A DNA stretch of 64,000 nt from Burkholderia pyrrocinia (lineage in GTDB: Bacteria > Pseudomonadota > Gammaproteobacteria > Burkholderiales > Burkholderiaceae), in assembly GCF_022809715.1 (NCBI RefSeq), contig NZ_CP094459.1, positions 1,240,001 to 1,304,000 of the forward strand, in the 5' to 3' direction. Below are positions 18,564 through 27,272 of this stretch, in pieces. How positions within the stretch are numbered: position 1 is the stretch's first letter; each line of letters opens with the position of its first letter. The position numbers and the translations under genes are program-made. The notes beneath the pieces were generated by a model. That model made no database searches and was not told where the DNA came from. It saw only the letters and a list, made by a program, of their open reading frames with translations.

Positions 18564-19034
18564 ATGGACGCCATCGATCGCAAGCTGCTGGAGCTGTTGC
18601 AGGCGGATGCCACGCTGCCGATCGCGGAACTGGCGCAGCGCGTGAACCTGTCGCAGACGCCGTGCTGGAAGCGCGTGCAGCGGCTGAAGGAAACCGGCGC
18701 GATTCGCGCGCAGGTTGCGCTGTGCGATCCGCGCAAGCTCGGGGTCGGCACGACCGTGTTCGTCGCGATCCGCACGAACCAGCACACCGAGGAATGGGCG
18801 CAGCGTTTCACGCAGGCCGTGCGCGACATGCCGGAAGTCGTCGAGGTCTACCGGATGAGCGGCGAGACCGATTACCTGCTGCGCGTCGTCGTCGCCGGCA
18901 TCGACGATTACGACCGCGTCTACAAGCAGCTGATTCGCGCGGTGCCGCTGTTCGACGTCAGCTCGTCGTTCGCGATGGAGCAGATCAAGTATTCGACCGC
19001 GCTGCCCGTGCGCGATCATGCCGAGCCTGCCTGA
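18564..19034 (+). CDS. Lrp/AsnC-family transcriptional regulator
   Basis: A 156-residue regulator starting MDAIDRKLLELLQADATLPI. Residues 3-60 are the AsnC-type helix-turn-helix (IAELAQRVNLSQTPCWKRVQRL); residues about 65-150 form the RAM ligand-binding domain with VVEVYRMSGETDYLLRVVV. Such proteins form octamers that respond to amino acids. The ATG at 18564 has GGACTGGAGAA upstream; an earlier in-frame start at 18465 would add 33 residues unlike the family. Its target is not evident; the iron operon downstream is on the opposite strand and convergent. A bkd operon 37 kb away is a typical Lrp-family target, but no link is shown. Confidence 0.9.
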   Translation: MDAIDRKLLELLQADATLPIAELAQRVNLSQTPCWKRVQRLKETGAIRAQVALCDPRKLGVGTTVFVAIRTNQHTEEWAQRFTQAVRDMPEVVEVYRMSGETDYLLRVVVAGIDDYDRVYKQLIRAVPLFDVSSSFAMEQIKYSTALPVRDHAEPA

Positions 19035-19081
19035 CGTGCTGCAGACGCTGCGCCGTTGCCGATCGCGCCGGCGCCGCGGGT

Positions 19082-19855
19082 TCAGCGGCCGCGCGCCAGT
19101 GCGCGCGCACGTTCGTCGGCCAGCGCGTCGCGGCGCACGAAATCCGCGACGAACGGGCTGGCCGGATGGTGATGCAGCGCGTACGGCGTGTCCCATTGCG
19201 CGAGCCGGCCATCCTTCATCACGCCGATCCGGTCGGCGATCGCGAACGCTTCGGCCTGGTTGTGCGTGACCAGGATCGCGGTGTGGCCGGTGCGCTTCAG
19301 GATGTCGCGCAGTTCGAACGCGAGCCGTTCGCGCGTATCGACGTCGAGATTCGAGAACGGCTCGTCGAGCAGCAGCAGCTCCGGCGACGGCGCGAGCGCG
19401 CGCGCGAGTGCGATGCGCTGCTGCTGGCCGCCCGACAGTTCGTGCGGATAGGCGCCGCCGGATCCGGCGAGGCCGACGAGTTCGAGCAGCTCCGCGACGC
19501 GCGCACGGCGTTCGGCCTTCGGCATGCGCCGCAAGCCGAACGCGACGTTGTCGGCCGCGCTCAGGTGCGGGAACAGCGCATAGTCCTGGAACATCATGCC
19601 GACGCGCCGCCGCTCGGGCGGCACGTCGAGCGACGGCGCCGCGACGGGCGTGCCGTCCAGCACGATGCGCCCCATGCGCACGGGTTCGAAGCCGGCGATC
19701 GCGCGCAGCACGGTGGTTTTTCCGCAGCCCGACGCGCCGAGCAGGCAGCCGATGTCGCCGTGCGGCAGCGCGAGGCTCAGCCCGTCGACCACCGTGCGGC
19801 GGCCTTGCGGCGTGTCGTAGCCGAGGTGGAGGTCATCGAGTTCGAGCAGGTTCAC
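19082..19855 (-). CDS. fbpC: iron(III) ABC transporter ATP-binding protein
   Basis: A 257-residue ABC ATPase. Walker A GASGCGKTT (about residues 39-47), Q-loop MMFQDYALFP, signature LSGGQQQRIALARAL, Walker B LLLLDEPFSNLD and the switch His in LVTHNQAE are all present. It energises import of ferric iron by the permease encoded just upstream (4-bp gap). FbpC-type subunits usually reach about 350 residues with a C-terminal TOBE domain; here the protein ends shortly after the ATPase core, so that regulatory domain is missing. Last gene of the three-gene operon. Confidence 0.92.
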   Translation of the reverse strand: MNLLELDDLHLGYDTPQGRRTVVDGLSLALPHGDIGCLLGASGCGKTTVLRAIAGFEPVRMGRIVLDGTPVAAPSLDVPPERRRVGMMFQDYALFPHLSAADNVAFGLRRMPKAERRARVAELLELVGLAGSGGAYPHELSGGQQQRIALARALAPSPELLLLDEPFSNLDVDTRERLAFELRDILKRTGHTAILVTHNQAEAFAIADRIGVMKDGRLAQWDTPYALHHHPASPFVADFVRRDALADERARALARGR

Positions 19856-19859
19856 GGGT

Positions 19860-21548
19860 TCAGGCTCCGATCTTGTGGCGGGTGCGGGCGAGCAGGATCA
19901 CGGGCACGAGCCCGGCCAGCACGATCGCGAGCGCGGCGACCGCGCCTTCCTCATAGGTGCCGCGCGCGGCTTCCGCATACAGCCAGGTCGCGAGCGTGTC
20001 GAAATTCAGCGGACGCAGCAGCAGCGTCGCCGGTAGTTCCTTCATCGCGTCGACGAACACCAGCAGCGCGCTCGTCGTCAGCGCGGGCCGCAGCAGCGGC
20101 AGGTGCACGCGGCGCAGCGTGCCGCCGGCCGTCTCGCCGAGCGAGCGCGATGCCTGTTCGAGCGACGGCGGGATACGCGCAAGGCCGGCCTCGATGCTGC
20201 CGGCCGGAATCGCGAGAAAGCGCACGGTGTATGCGATGACGAGCGCGGTCGCCGAGCCCATCAGCAGCAGTCCGTCGCGGCCGAGCACCGCGCCTAACAG
20301 CCGGTCGGCCGCCGCGAACGGGATCAGCAGGCCGATCGCGAGCACGGTGCCCGGCACCGCGTAGCCGAGGCTCGCGATCCGTGCACACACGCGGGCAGGG
20401 CCCGCGCGGGCGCTGTCGCGTTGCGCGCGCGCGGCCCATGCGACGACGAGCCCGCACGCGAGCGTCGCGGCGGTCGCGGCGGTGGCGATCGTCAGCGTGT
20501 TCGCGAGCCCCGTCATCAACTGCGCGGACACGCCGCCGACGAGATGCAGCCGCTTGCCGGTCTCGACCGCGAGATATGCGGCCGGTGCACCGAAGCCCAG
20601 CAGCACGGGCAGCCAGCCGAGCACGGCGGCGCCCAACGCGGCCGCGCCCGTCAGGCGGCGCGGCGCGATCGGCCGCATGCGCCGGCCATGCGCGTAGCGC
20701 TGGCGGCGGCGTCCGTAGCGTTCGAGCACGATCATGCCGACGACGATTGCAAGCATCGCGAGCGCGATCTGCGCGGCGCCGGAGAGATCGGAACGCGTGA
20801 TCCACGTCGTGTAGACGGACACGGTCAGCGTTTGCACGCCGAGGAATTCCGATGCGCCGATGTCGTTCAGCGTTTCGAGCAGCGCGAGGCTCACGCCGAC
20901 CGCGATCGCCGGCCGCGCGAGCGGCACGACGACGCGCCAGAACGTCGCGACGCGCCCCGCGCCGAGCGTGCGCGCGGCTTCGAGCAGGCTCGCGGACTGC
21001 GTGACGAACATCGCGCGCGTGCTCAGGTACACATACGGATACAGCACGAAGCCGAGCACGAAGATCGCGCCGGGCAGCGAACGCAGGTCGGGCAGGCGGA
21101 ACTGGCGCGGGCTGTCGAAGCCGAGCAGCCAGCGGATCGCGCCCTGGACGGGGCCGATCGGGTGCAGCAGGTCGAGATACGCGAACGCGACGATGTAGGT
21201 GGGGACCGCGAGCGGCAGCAGCAGCGCCCACGTCAGCATCCGGCGGCCGGGAAAGTCGTATGCGGTAACGAGCCATGCGCAGCCCGTGCCGACGATCGAC
21301 ACGATCGCGCCGACGCCCGCGAGCAGCAGCAGCGTATTGACGAGCGCCTGCGGCAGCACGAATTCGGCGAGATGCCGCCAATGCGCGAGATCGGCGTCGA
21401 ACGCGGCGGCCACGAGCACCGCGAGCGGCGCCGCGACCGCTGCGGCGATCGCCAGCGCCGCGAGCAGCCACAGGCTGCCCGCGCGCGGCCGCAGGCGCGG
21501 CCGATACGGCTGGCGGCGCGCGCCGGCGGACGATGCGTCAGTTGTCAA
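19860..21548 (-). CDS. fbpB: iron(III) ABC transporter permease, fused two-domain type
   Basis: A 562-residue inner-membrane permease with about twelve helices arranged as two homologous halves, each with its own ABC-coupling EAA loop: SLLEAARTLGAGRVATFWRVVVPLA in the first and SLEQASRSLGETAGGTLRRVHLPLL in the second. This duplicated layout is typical of FbpB/SfuB ferric transporters. The start at 21548 overlaps the end of the binding-protein gene by 11 bp, indicating translational coupling. Confidence 0.92.
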   Translation of the reverse strand: MTTDASSAGARRQPYRPRLRPRAGSLWLLAALAIAAAVAAPLAVLVAAAFDADLAHWRHLAEFVLPQALVNTLLLLAGVGAIVSIVGTGCAWLVTAYDFPGRRMLTWALLLPLAVPTYIVAFAYLDLLHPIGPVQGAIRWLLGFDSPRQFRLPDLRSLPGAIFVLGFVLYPYVYLSTRAMFVTQSASLLEAARTLGAGRVATFWRVVVPLARPAIAVGVSLALLETLNDIGASEFLGVQTLTVSVYTTWITRSDLSGAAQIALAMLAIVVGMIVLERYGRRRQRYAHGRRMRPIAPRRLTGAAALGAAVLGWLPVLLGFGAPAAYLAVETGKRLHLVGGVSAQLMTGLANTLTIATAATAATLACGLVVAWAARAQRDSARAGPARVCARIASLGYAVPGTVLAIGLLIPFAAADRLLGAVLGRDGLLLMGSATALVIAYTVRFLAIPAGSIEAGLARIPPSLEQASRSLGETAGGTLRRVHLPLLRPALTTSALLVFVDAMKELPATLLLRPLNFDTLATWLYAEAARGTYEEGAVAALAIVLAGLVPVILLARTRHKIGA

Positions 21549-22581
21549 AGCCGACCTTGTCGACGAGCTGGCTCGCCTGCTTGCGATGCTTCGCGATGTC
21601 AGCCAGCGACAGCGGATCGACCTTCAGCGTGCCGAAGCTCGCGATCACCGGGTCGAGCTTCACGTTCGCGCGCACCGGGTATTCGTAGTTCGCCTGCGCA
21701 TACAGCGCCTGCGCTTCCGGCGACACGAGGTATTCGAGCAGCTTCACCGCGTTGGCCTTGTGCGGCGCGTGCTTCGCGACCGACGCGCCGCTGATGTTCA
21801 CGTGCGTGCCGCCGCTCTTCGCGTTCGCGAACGTCGGCCGCACGACCTTGATCGCGTCGCCCCACTTGCGTGCATCGGTGCCCGGCTCGGCGTTCTTCAT
21901 GTGACCGACGTAGTACGCGTTCGCAAGACCGACGTCGCAGATGCCGCCGAGGATGTCGCGCGCGACGTCGCGGTCGCCGCCCGTCGCCTTGCGCGCGAGG
22001 TTCGCCTTCACGCCGCGCAGCCACTTCTCGGTCGCGGCTTCGCCGTCGTGCGCGATCATCGCGGCGACGAGCGCCGTGTTGTACGGATGCTGGCCCGAGC
22101 GGATGCAGACCTTGCCCTTCCATTTCGGGTCGGCGAGATCTTCGTAGCGGAACGCATCGACCTTCAGGTCCTTTTCGACGTACAGCACGCGGTCGCGCAG
22201 CGACAGTGCATACCAGTCGCCGTTCGCGCCGCGCAGGTTCGCGGGAATTGCGTCGTCGAGCGCCTTCGAGCGCACCGGCTGCGTGAGCCCGCCGTCGACG
22301 AGATCGAGCAGGTTGCCGACGTCGACCGTCATCAGCACGTCGGCCGGCGACTGCGCGCCTTCGGCCTTCACGCGCTCGAGCAGGCCGTCCTTCACGAACA
22401 CCGTGTTGACCTTGACGCCGCTCTGTTTCGTGAACGCGTCGATGAGCGGCTGGATCAGCTTCGGCTCGCGGGTGGTGTACAGGCTCACTTCCTCGGCCGC
22501 ATGGGCCAGCGGCGCGAATGCGGCCGCGGCAAGGGCGAGGGCGCCGGCGAGCGGCAGCAGGCGGGTGCGCGGATTCGACAT
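21538..22581 (-). CDS. fbpA: iron(III) ABC transporter periplasmic binding protein
   Basis: A 347-residue class I ferric-binding protein. The signal peptide (MSNPRTRLLPLAGALALAAA...) ends at LAHA-AEE. Mature sequence VSLYTTREPKLIQPLIDAF, DVLMTVDVGNLLDLVDGGL and DRVLYVEKDLKVD matches FbpA/FutA proteins; the tyrosine pair in GLANAYYVGHM is the usual iron-ligand site. First gene of the operon. A Fur-like box lies about 105 bp upstream, consistent with repression when iron is sufficient. Confidence 0.93.
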   Translation of the reverse strand: MSNPRTRLLPLAGALALAAAAFAPLAHAAEEVSLYTTREPKLIQPLIDAFTKQSGVKVNTVFVKDGLLERVKAEGAQSPADVLMTVDVGNLLDLVDGGLTQPVRSKALDDAIPANLRGANGDWYALSLRDRVLYVEKDLKVDAFRYEDLADPKWKGKVCIRSGQHPYNTALVAAMIAHDGEAATEKWLRGVKANLARKATGGDRDVARDILGGICDVGLANAYYVGHMKNAEPGTDARKWGDAIKVVRPTFANAKSGGTHVNISGASVAKHAPHKANAVKLLEYLVSPEAQALYAQANYEYPVRANVKLDPVIASFGTLKVDPLSLADIAKHRKQASQLVDKVGFDN

Positions 22582-22684
22582 GAAGACTCCGGTGGGGCAG
22601 GTGGACGAGGGGAGCGTTCCGGGGCGCGCCTGCCGTCCGAGCGATCCGGAACATTACGAAATGAAAGACTCCGGATTCTAGATC

Positions 22685-22705
22685 GAAATGGGAATGATTA
22701 TCAAA
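22685..22705 (-). promoter_or_regulatory. Fur-like box upstream of fbpA
   Basis: On the minus strand TTGATAATCATTCCCATTTC holds the core TGATAATCATT of the Fur 19-mer, 12 of 19 matches in each of two overlapping registers. The position about 105 bp before the fbpA start suits a promoter-overlapping repressor. Confidence 0.7.
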
Positions 22706-22824
22706 TGAAAGCTTGCGGTGGGCGGTAGGGAAGGCAGGGACGGGGATCGGAAACGGGGCGTCGCGGCGGGGGCGCAAGCGCGTAGAATGCCCGCTTCGAC
22801 GAATTTGACGGAATCGCCCCGACC

Positions 22825-22986
22825 ATGAACGATCAGCGCAAGAAGAACCCTGTCCGCAACGTGAGCATCCTGATCGTCGTGGCCGTGCTGCTCGTGATCG
22901 GGACGATCCTGTACAACGCGATTTCGCAGAAGCACGCGTACGACGAGGCCCATCCGGCCGAGGCCACGAGCGCGGCATCGCATTGA
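22825..22986 (+). CDS. 53-residue single-span membrane protein
   Basis: A short gene coding a 53-residue protein starting MNDQRKKNPVRNVS. A basic cytosolic N-terminus is followed by one transmembrane helix (ILIVVAVLLVIGTILYNAI, about residues 15-33) and an acidic/Ala tail (YDEAHPAEATSAASH), predicted N-in/C-out. Codon use and third-position GC match real genes here. No family recognised; it diverges from fbpA. Confidence 0.6.
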   Translation: MNDQRKKNPVRNVSILIVVAVLLVIGTILYNAISQKHAYDEAHPAEATSAASH

Positions 22987-23134
22987 CGTGCCGGTGCGCG
23001 GCCCGGTCGGGCCGCGTACGGCGTGCATGCGAAAGGGGGCAGCCCGCGGCTTCCGGCGCGGCAGGCGCCGCGCGGAGCAGGGAAAGGAAGCGGGCGCCGA
23101 AACCGGCGCGCCGCGCGGGCAGGTCAGCCGTGCG

Positions 23135-24502
23135 TCAACGTGACGCAGGCGCTAAGTTCGGGCGGATCCGGGCGTAGAACAGGGCCGCGAGCAGTGCGAG
23201 CCACGCTGCGCCGACATACAGCGCGACGCGCGTATCCTCGAACCAGCCGAGCATCACGATCACGAAACCCATGAACGCGATCGTCAGTGCCGGCGCGACC
23301 GGCCACAACGGCACCTTGAACTTCAGCGCCGCAACTTCGGTGCTCGACAGGCGGCGGCGCATCGCAACCTGCGACAGCAGGATCATCAGCCACACCCACA
23401 CCGTTGCGAACGTCGCGATCGCCGCGACCATCAGGAACACGTCCTTCGGCATCAGGTAGTTGAGCAGCACGCCGACGAGCAGTGCACCGGCCATCACGAG
23501 CACCGTGACCCACGGCACGCCGTGCCGCGACGTCGTCGTCAGCACGCGAGGCGCCTGGCCCTGCCGCGCCATCCCGAACATCATCCGGCCCGCGCCGAAG
23601 ATATCGCTGTTGATCGCAGAGATCGCCGCGCTGATCACGACCAGGTTGAGGATCGTCGCGGCCGACTTCACGCCGAGCGCCGAGAAGATCTGCACGAACG
23701 GGCTGCCGTCGCCGCCGACGCCCGTCCACGGGCTGATCGACATCAGCACGACCATCGTCAGCACGTAGAACAGCAGGATGCGCGCGGGCACCGCGTTGAT
23801 CGCGCGCGGAATCACGCGCTCCGGGTCCTTCGCCTCGCCGGCGCTCATCCCGATCACCTCGATCCCGCCGTACGCGAAGATCACGACCGACAGCGACGCG
23901 ATCAGCCCGCCGATACCGTTCGGCAGGAAGCCGCCATGGTTCCACAGGTTCGCGAACGTCGGCACGTCGGCCGAATGGCCGAAGTGCATGCCGGTCAGCA
24001 GGATCGCGACGCCGCCGCCGATCATCGCGACGATCGCGCCGACCTTGATGATCGACAGCCAGAACTCGAGTTCGCCGAACACCTTCACGTGGCACAGGTT
24101 CAGCCCGCAGATGATCGCGACGACCGCGAGCACCCAGATCCATTGCGGGACATCCGGAAACCAGAAGCCCATGTAGATGCCGAACGCGGTGATGTCGGCG
24201 ATCGCGACGATCACCATTTCGAGCGTGTAGGTCCAGCCCGTGACGAATCCCGCGAACGGGCCGAGGTTCTCGGTCGCGTAGTGGCCGAACGAGCCGGCGA
24301 CGGGTTCGCGCACGGCCATCTCGCCGAGCGCGCGCATCACCATATAGACGGCCGCGCCGCCGAGGATGTACGCCAGGATCACGGCCGGGCCCGCGAGCTG
24401 GATCGCGGACGCCGAACCGTAGAACAGGCCCGTGCCGATCGCCGAGCCCAGCGCGAGAAAGCGGATGTGCCGCGCGCTCAGGTGGCGCTGCAAGTTTTTC
24501 AT
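23135..24502 (-). CDS. APC-family amino acid permease, ProY/HutT type
   Basis: A 455-residue, twelve-helix amino acid-proton symporter. The start [31 protein letters not shown] and later [51 protein letters not shown] and [14 protein letters not shown] are strikingly like E. coli ProY; the closely related HutT permeases carry histidine. The ATG at 24502 is preferred to 24562 because homology starts there. A perfect 20-bp HutC-type palindrome 58 bp upstream favours a histidine-linked role. Single-gene unit. Confidence 0.9.
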   Translation of the reverse strand: MKNLQRHLSARHIRFLALGSAIGTGLFYGSASAIQLAGPAVILAYILGGAAVYMVMRALGEMAVREPVAGSFGHYATENLGPFAGFVTGWTYTLEMVIVAIADITAFGIYMGFWFPDVPQWIWVLAVVAIICGLNLCHVKVFGELEFWLSIIKVGAIVAMIGGGVAILLTGMHFGHSADVPTFANLWNHGGFLPNGIGGLIASLSVVIFAYGGIEVIGMSAGEAKDPERVIPRAINAVPARILLFYVLTMVVLMSISPWTGVGGDGSPFVQIFSALGVKSAATILNLVVISAAISAINSDIFGAGRMMFGMARQGQAPRVLTTTSRHGVPWVTVLVMAGALLVGVLLNYLMPKDVFLMVAAIATFATVWVWLMILLSQVAMRRRLSSTEVAALKFKVPLWPVAPALTIAFMGFVIVMLGWFEDTRVALYVGAAWLALLAALFYARIRPNLAPASR

Positions 24503-24559
24503 CGAGTCTCCGATATCGTTATGCGACGGACCGGGCGAGCGGGACCGGTCCGACTGCGT

Positions 24560-24579
24560 CAAGTTGTATATACAACTTG
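24560..24579. promoter_or_regulatory. HutC-type operator upstream of the ProY/HutT permease
   Basis: CAAGTTGTATATACAACTTG is a perfect 20-bp palindrome. Its 12-bp centre TTGTATATACAA equals the HutC (GntR family) binding core known in Pseudomonas, and recurs at 62849-62860 upstream of the NCS1 permease. Confidence 0.75.
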
Positions 24580-24797
24580 AATGTGAACGAATGATAACAA
24601 TTCGGGCCCGGTAACCGGAATCGGGTATTCCCTGACTGGTGAGACGAGCGGAATAGGGCGTGGGGCGGTCGCGCGACGGATGCGCGGGCCGCGTGGAGCG
24701 GGCGGATCATGCTTCGAGGGTTCGTTGAATCGGGGAACGCCGGTGGCCGGGCCGCGGCGTGCGCGGGCCGGCCACCGGCGGGAACGGTCGGGCAGGC

Positions 24798-27089
24798 TCA
24801 GGCAGGCAGGCGGATCACGCTCGCGTCCTTGCGGATCAGCAGCGACGACGCGAGCATCTGCTTGCACTGGTGCGCAAGCACCTTCAGGTCATGCGTGAGC
24901 TCGGCGCCGACCGCGTCGGATTTTTCCGCCGACACGACCATCGCGTCGAGATCGCGCGTGATCTGTTTCGACGCTTCGAGCTGATGGGCAGGCGGCGGCT
25001 CGCCGGCTTCGGCCTTCTCGAGATTGTCGAGCACGGCAGCAAGGCCGCGCTGCAGCGCGTCGTCGTGGACGAGGCTGCCGTCGGCCGAGCACGCGTTGCG
25101 GATCAGCGGCGCGGCGGCCGTGATCTGCGCGCCGAGCACGTGCGTCTGCACGAGCAGGTCGTTCAGCTCGGGCACGAAACGCTGGTGCGCCTTCGGCTCG
25201 ATCATCATCCGCTGGAACGCCTGCCCGAGGTTCGCGAACGCGATGTGCACATCCTTGCGCGCGAGGCGGTAGCGGTAGTCGTCGTCGAGGCTCGCGGCCG
25301 GCGTCTCGACCGCCGCGGCGATGACCGGCACCACGGCCGCGCCGTCGGCGGCGGGCACGGGCGGCGACGACGCACCGCGCCCGACGCGCCACACGGCCTC
25401 GAAATACTTGCGGGTCGCCGTGAGCATGTCGGCGACCTGCTTGCCCATCAGCCGGTATTCCCAGTACGGGAACAGCCGGCTCGCCGCGATCGCGATCATG
25501 CAGCCGACCACGGTGTCGATCGCGCGCTCGCCGATGATCCGCATGCTGCCCGGCGCGAGCAGGTGGAACATCAGCAGCACGTACGACGACGTGAATACGA
25601 CGCTCGCCGCGTAATTGAACAGCAGCAGGCTGTAGCTCATCACCATCGACCCGAACATGATCGCGATCAGCAGGTGCGGCTCCTTCACCGTGTAGATCAG
25701 CGCGATGCTCGCCGCGCAGCCGATCAGCGTGCCGACGATACGCTGTGCGTTGCGCTGCTTGGTCAGCGAATAGCCGGGCTTCAGGATGATGATGGTCGTC
25801 ATCACGATCCAGTACGCGTTCGTGAGCGGCAGCAGCCGGCCGAGCCAGAAGCCGACCGCCACCGCGATCGTCACGCGCAGCGCGTGGCGCAAGCTCGGCG
25901 AGCTCATGTTCAGGTTCGAGAAGATCAGCAGCGGCGACATCCGGCGGCGCTGCAGGAAGCGCGTGAGCGCCTTGTCGATCTTCAGTTCGGTTTGCTGCGG
26001 ATCGGCGTGGCCCGACAGGTTGCGGCGCATCCGTTCGATCAGGCGCGTCGCGCTCCAGATGCGCCGGAACGTCGCGAGCACGGCCGCATACGCTTCCGCG
26101 TTGGTGGCTGCGAAGTTCTTCTTGCGCATCAGCTCGATCTCGTACTCGATCGCGCGCAGTTCGGCCTTCACGCTGATCCGCGAATGCGGCGCGCGGTTCT
26201 CGAGCACCGCGAGGCCGATCTCCTCGAGATCGGCGGCCGCCTTGCGGATCAGGTCGCGGTAGAAAATGATCAGATCCGAGCCGCCGAACGTGTTGCGCAC
26301 GAGCGGGTAGTCGGTATGCGCGCCGACGAACAGCTCGTGCAGGTCGACGCTGTTGATGAACAGGTTGTACATCGTCGTGCGGCCGGGATCGAGCTTGCCG
26401 CGCCGCAGCTTCGGCAGGTTGCGCAGCACGATGTCGCGCGCGGTTTCCTGCGTTTCGACCGCGGTGATCTGCCGCGCGACGAGATTGCGGTAGCACTCGT
26501 CGAGATCGGCATCGAGATCGTAGAACTGCGCGCGCGCGAGCAGGTAGTCCGCGCATGCGAACAGGCTTTCGGCCAGCGCCTGCTGCTCGATCCGGCGCGC
26601 CTGCCAGCGCGACACGAGCGTGGCCCAGTACGTATACCAGAGGCCGCCCGCGAGAATCCAGCCGGCGTTGACGAGCGCCTGCAGCGGCGTGAATTGCTCC
26701 TCGAGCGTCATCACCATCATGAACAGCGTCGCGAAGCTGATCTGCGGCCAGCGGTTGCCGTAGACGACGATCAGCGACAGCACGAACGTGAGCGGCACGA
26801 TCGTGAGCCACAGCGCGAAGATGTTCGGTGTCGCGAGGCCGGTGGCGAGCGCGGCCAGGAAGCCGATCACGCTGCACGCGAGCATTTCGTTGTGCTTGTA
26901 CTTCAGCGGGCCCGGCATGTCGACGACGCACGCGCCGAGCGCGCCCGTCGAGATCGTGAAGCCGAGCTCGCGGTTGTGAAACACGATCAGGCACAGCACG
27001 GCCGGCAGTGAAACGCCGACCGCGATCCGCAGGCCGCCGAAAAAGTACTGGCTGTAGAGAAACTTTCTGATTTCGACCGAATAGCGCAT
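24798..27089 (-). CDS. FUSC-family (YccS/YhfK-like) membrane protein
   Basis: A 763-residue inner-membrane protein. Two similar halves each hold a bundle of about five to six helices: residues 15-160 (GGLRIAVGVSLPAVLCLIVF, EMLACSVIGFLAALATGLATP) and about 385-530 (LRVTIAVAVGFWLGRLLPLTNAYWIVMTTIIIL, RIVGTLIGCAASIALI, TSSYVLLMFHLLA). Long cytosolic helical domains follow each, with a Pro/Ala-rich linker near 560-590. The repeat RIVGTLIG motif is the fusaric-acid-resistance/FUSC signature. Members include AaeB efflux pumps and YccS; the substrate here is unknown. Diverges from recC. Confidence 0.87.
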   Translation of the reverse strand: MRYSVEIRKFLYSQYFFGGLRIAVGVSLPAVLCLIVFHNRELGFTISTGALGACVVDMPGPLKYKHNEMLACSVIGFLAALATGLATPNIFALWLTIVPLTFVLSLIVVYGNRWPQISFATLFMMVMTLEEQFTPLQALVNAGWILAGGLWYTYWATLVSRWQARRIEQQALAESLFACADYLLARAQFYDLDADLDECYRNLVARQITAVETQETARDIVLRNLPKLRRGKLDPGRTTMYNLFINSVDLHELFVGAHTDYPLVRNTFGGSDLIIFYRDLIRKAAADLEEIGLAVLENRAPHSRISVKAELRAIEYEIELMRKKNFAATNAEAYAAVLATFRRIWSATRLIERMRRNLSGHADPQQTELKIDKALTRFLQRRRMSPLLIFSNLNMSSPSLRHALRVTIAVAVGFWLGRLLPLTNAYWIVMTTIIILKPGYSLTKQRNAQRIVGTLIGCAASIALIYTVKEPHLLIAIMFGSMVMSYSLLLFNYAASVVFTSSYVLLMFHLLAPGSMRIIGERAIDTVVGCMIAIAASRLFPYWEYRLMGKQVADMLTATRKYFEAVWRVGRGASSPPVPAADGAAVVPVIAAAVETPAASLDDDYRYRLARKDVHIAFANLGQAFQRMMIEPKAHQRFVPELNDLLVQTHVLGAQITAAAPLIRNACSADGSLVHDDALQRGLAAVLDNLEKAEAGEPPPAHQLEASKQITRDLDAMVVSAEKSDAVGAELTHDLKVLAHQCKQMLASSLLIRKDASVIRLPA

Positions 27090-27272
27090 CGATGGGCTGA
27101 ATGGCAGACGAAGAGGCCCGGGGGCGGCGTATTTGACTGGCGACGAGTCTATCGTATTTCGCGGTCCGTAAAACCTGGCTTTCCGGCCGAGGCTCGCGGC
27201 GGCGGCCCATTTGCTATCCTTGGGGACCCTGTTCGCCCGGCCCGGCCGGCGCGAGGTTCCGACGCCCGCCTC

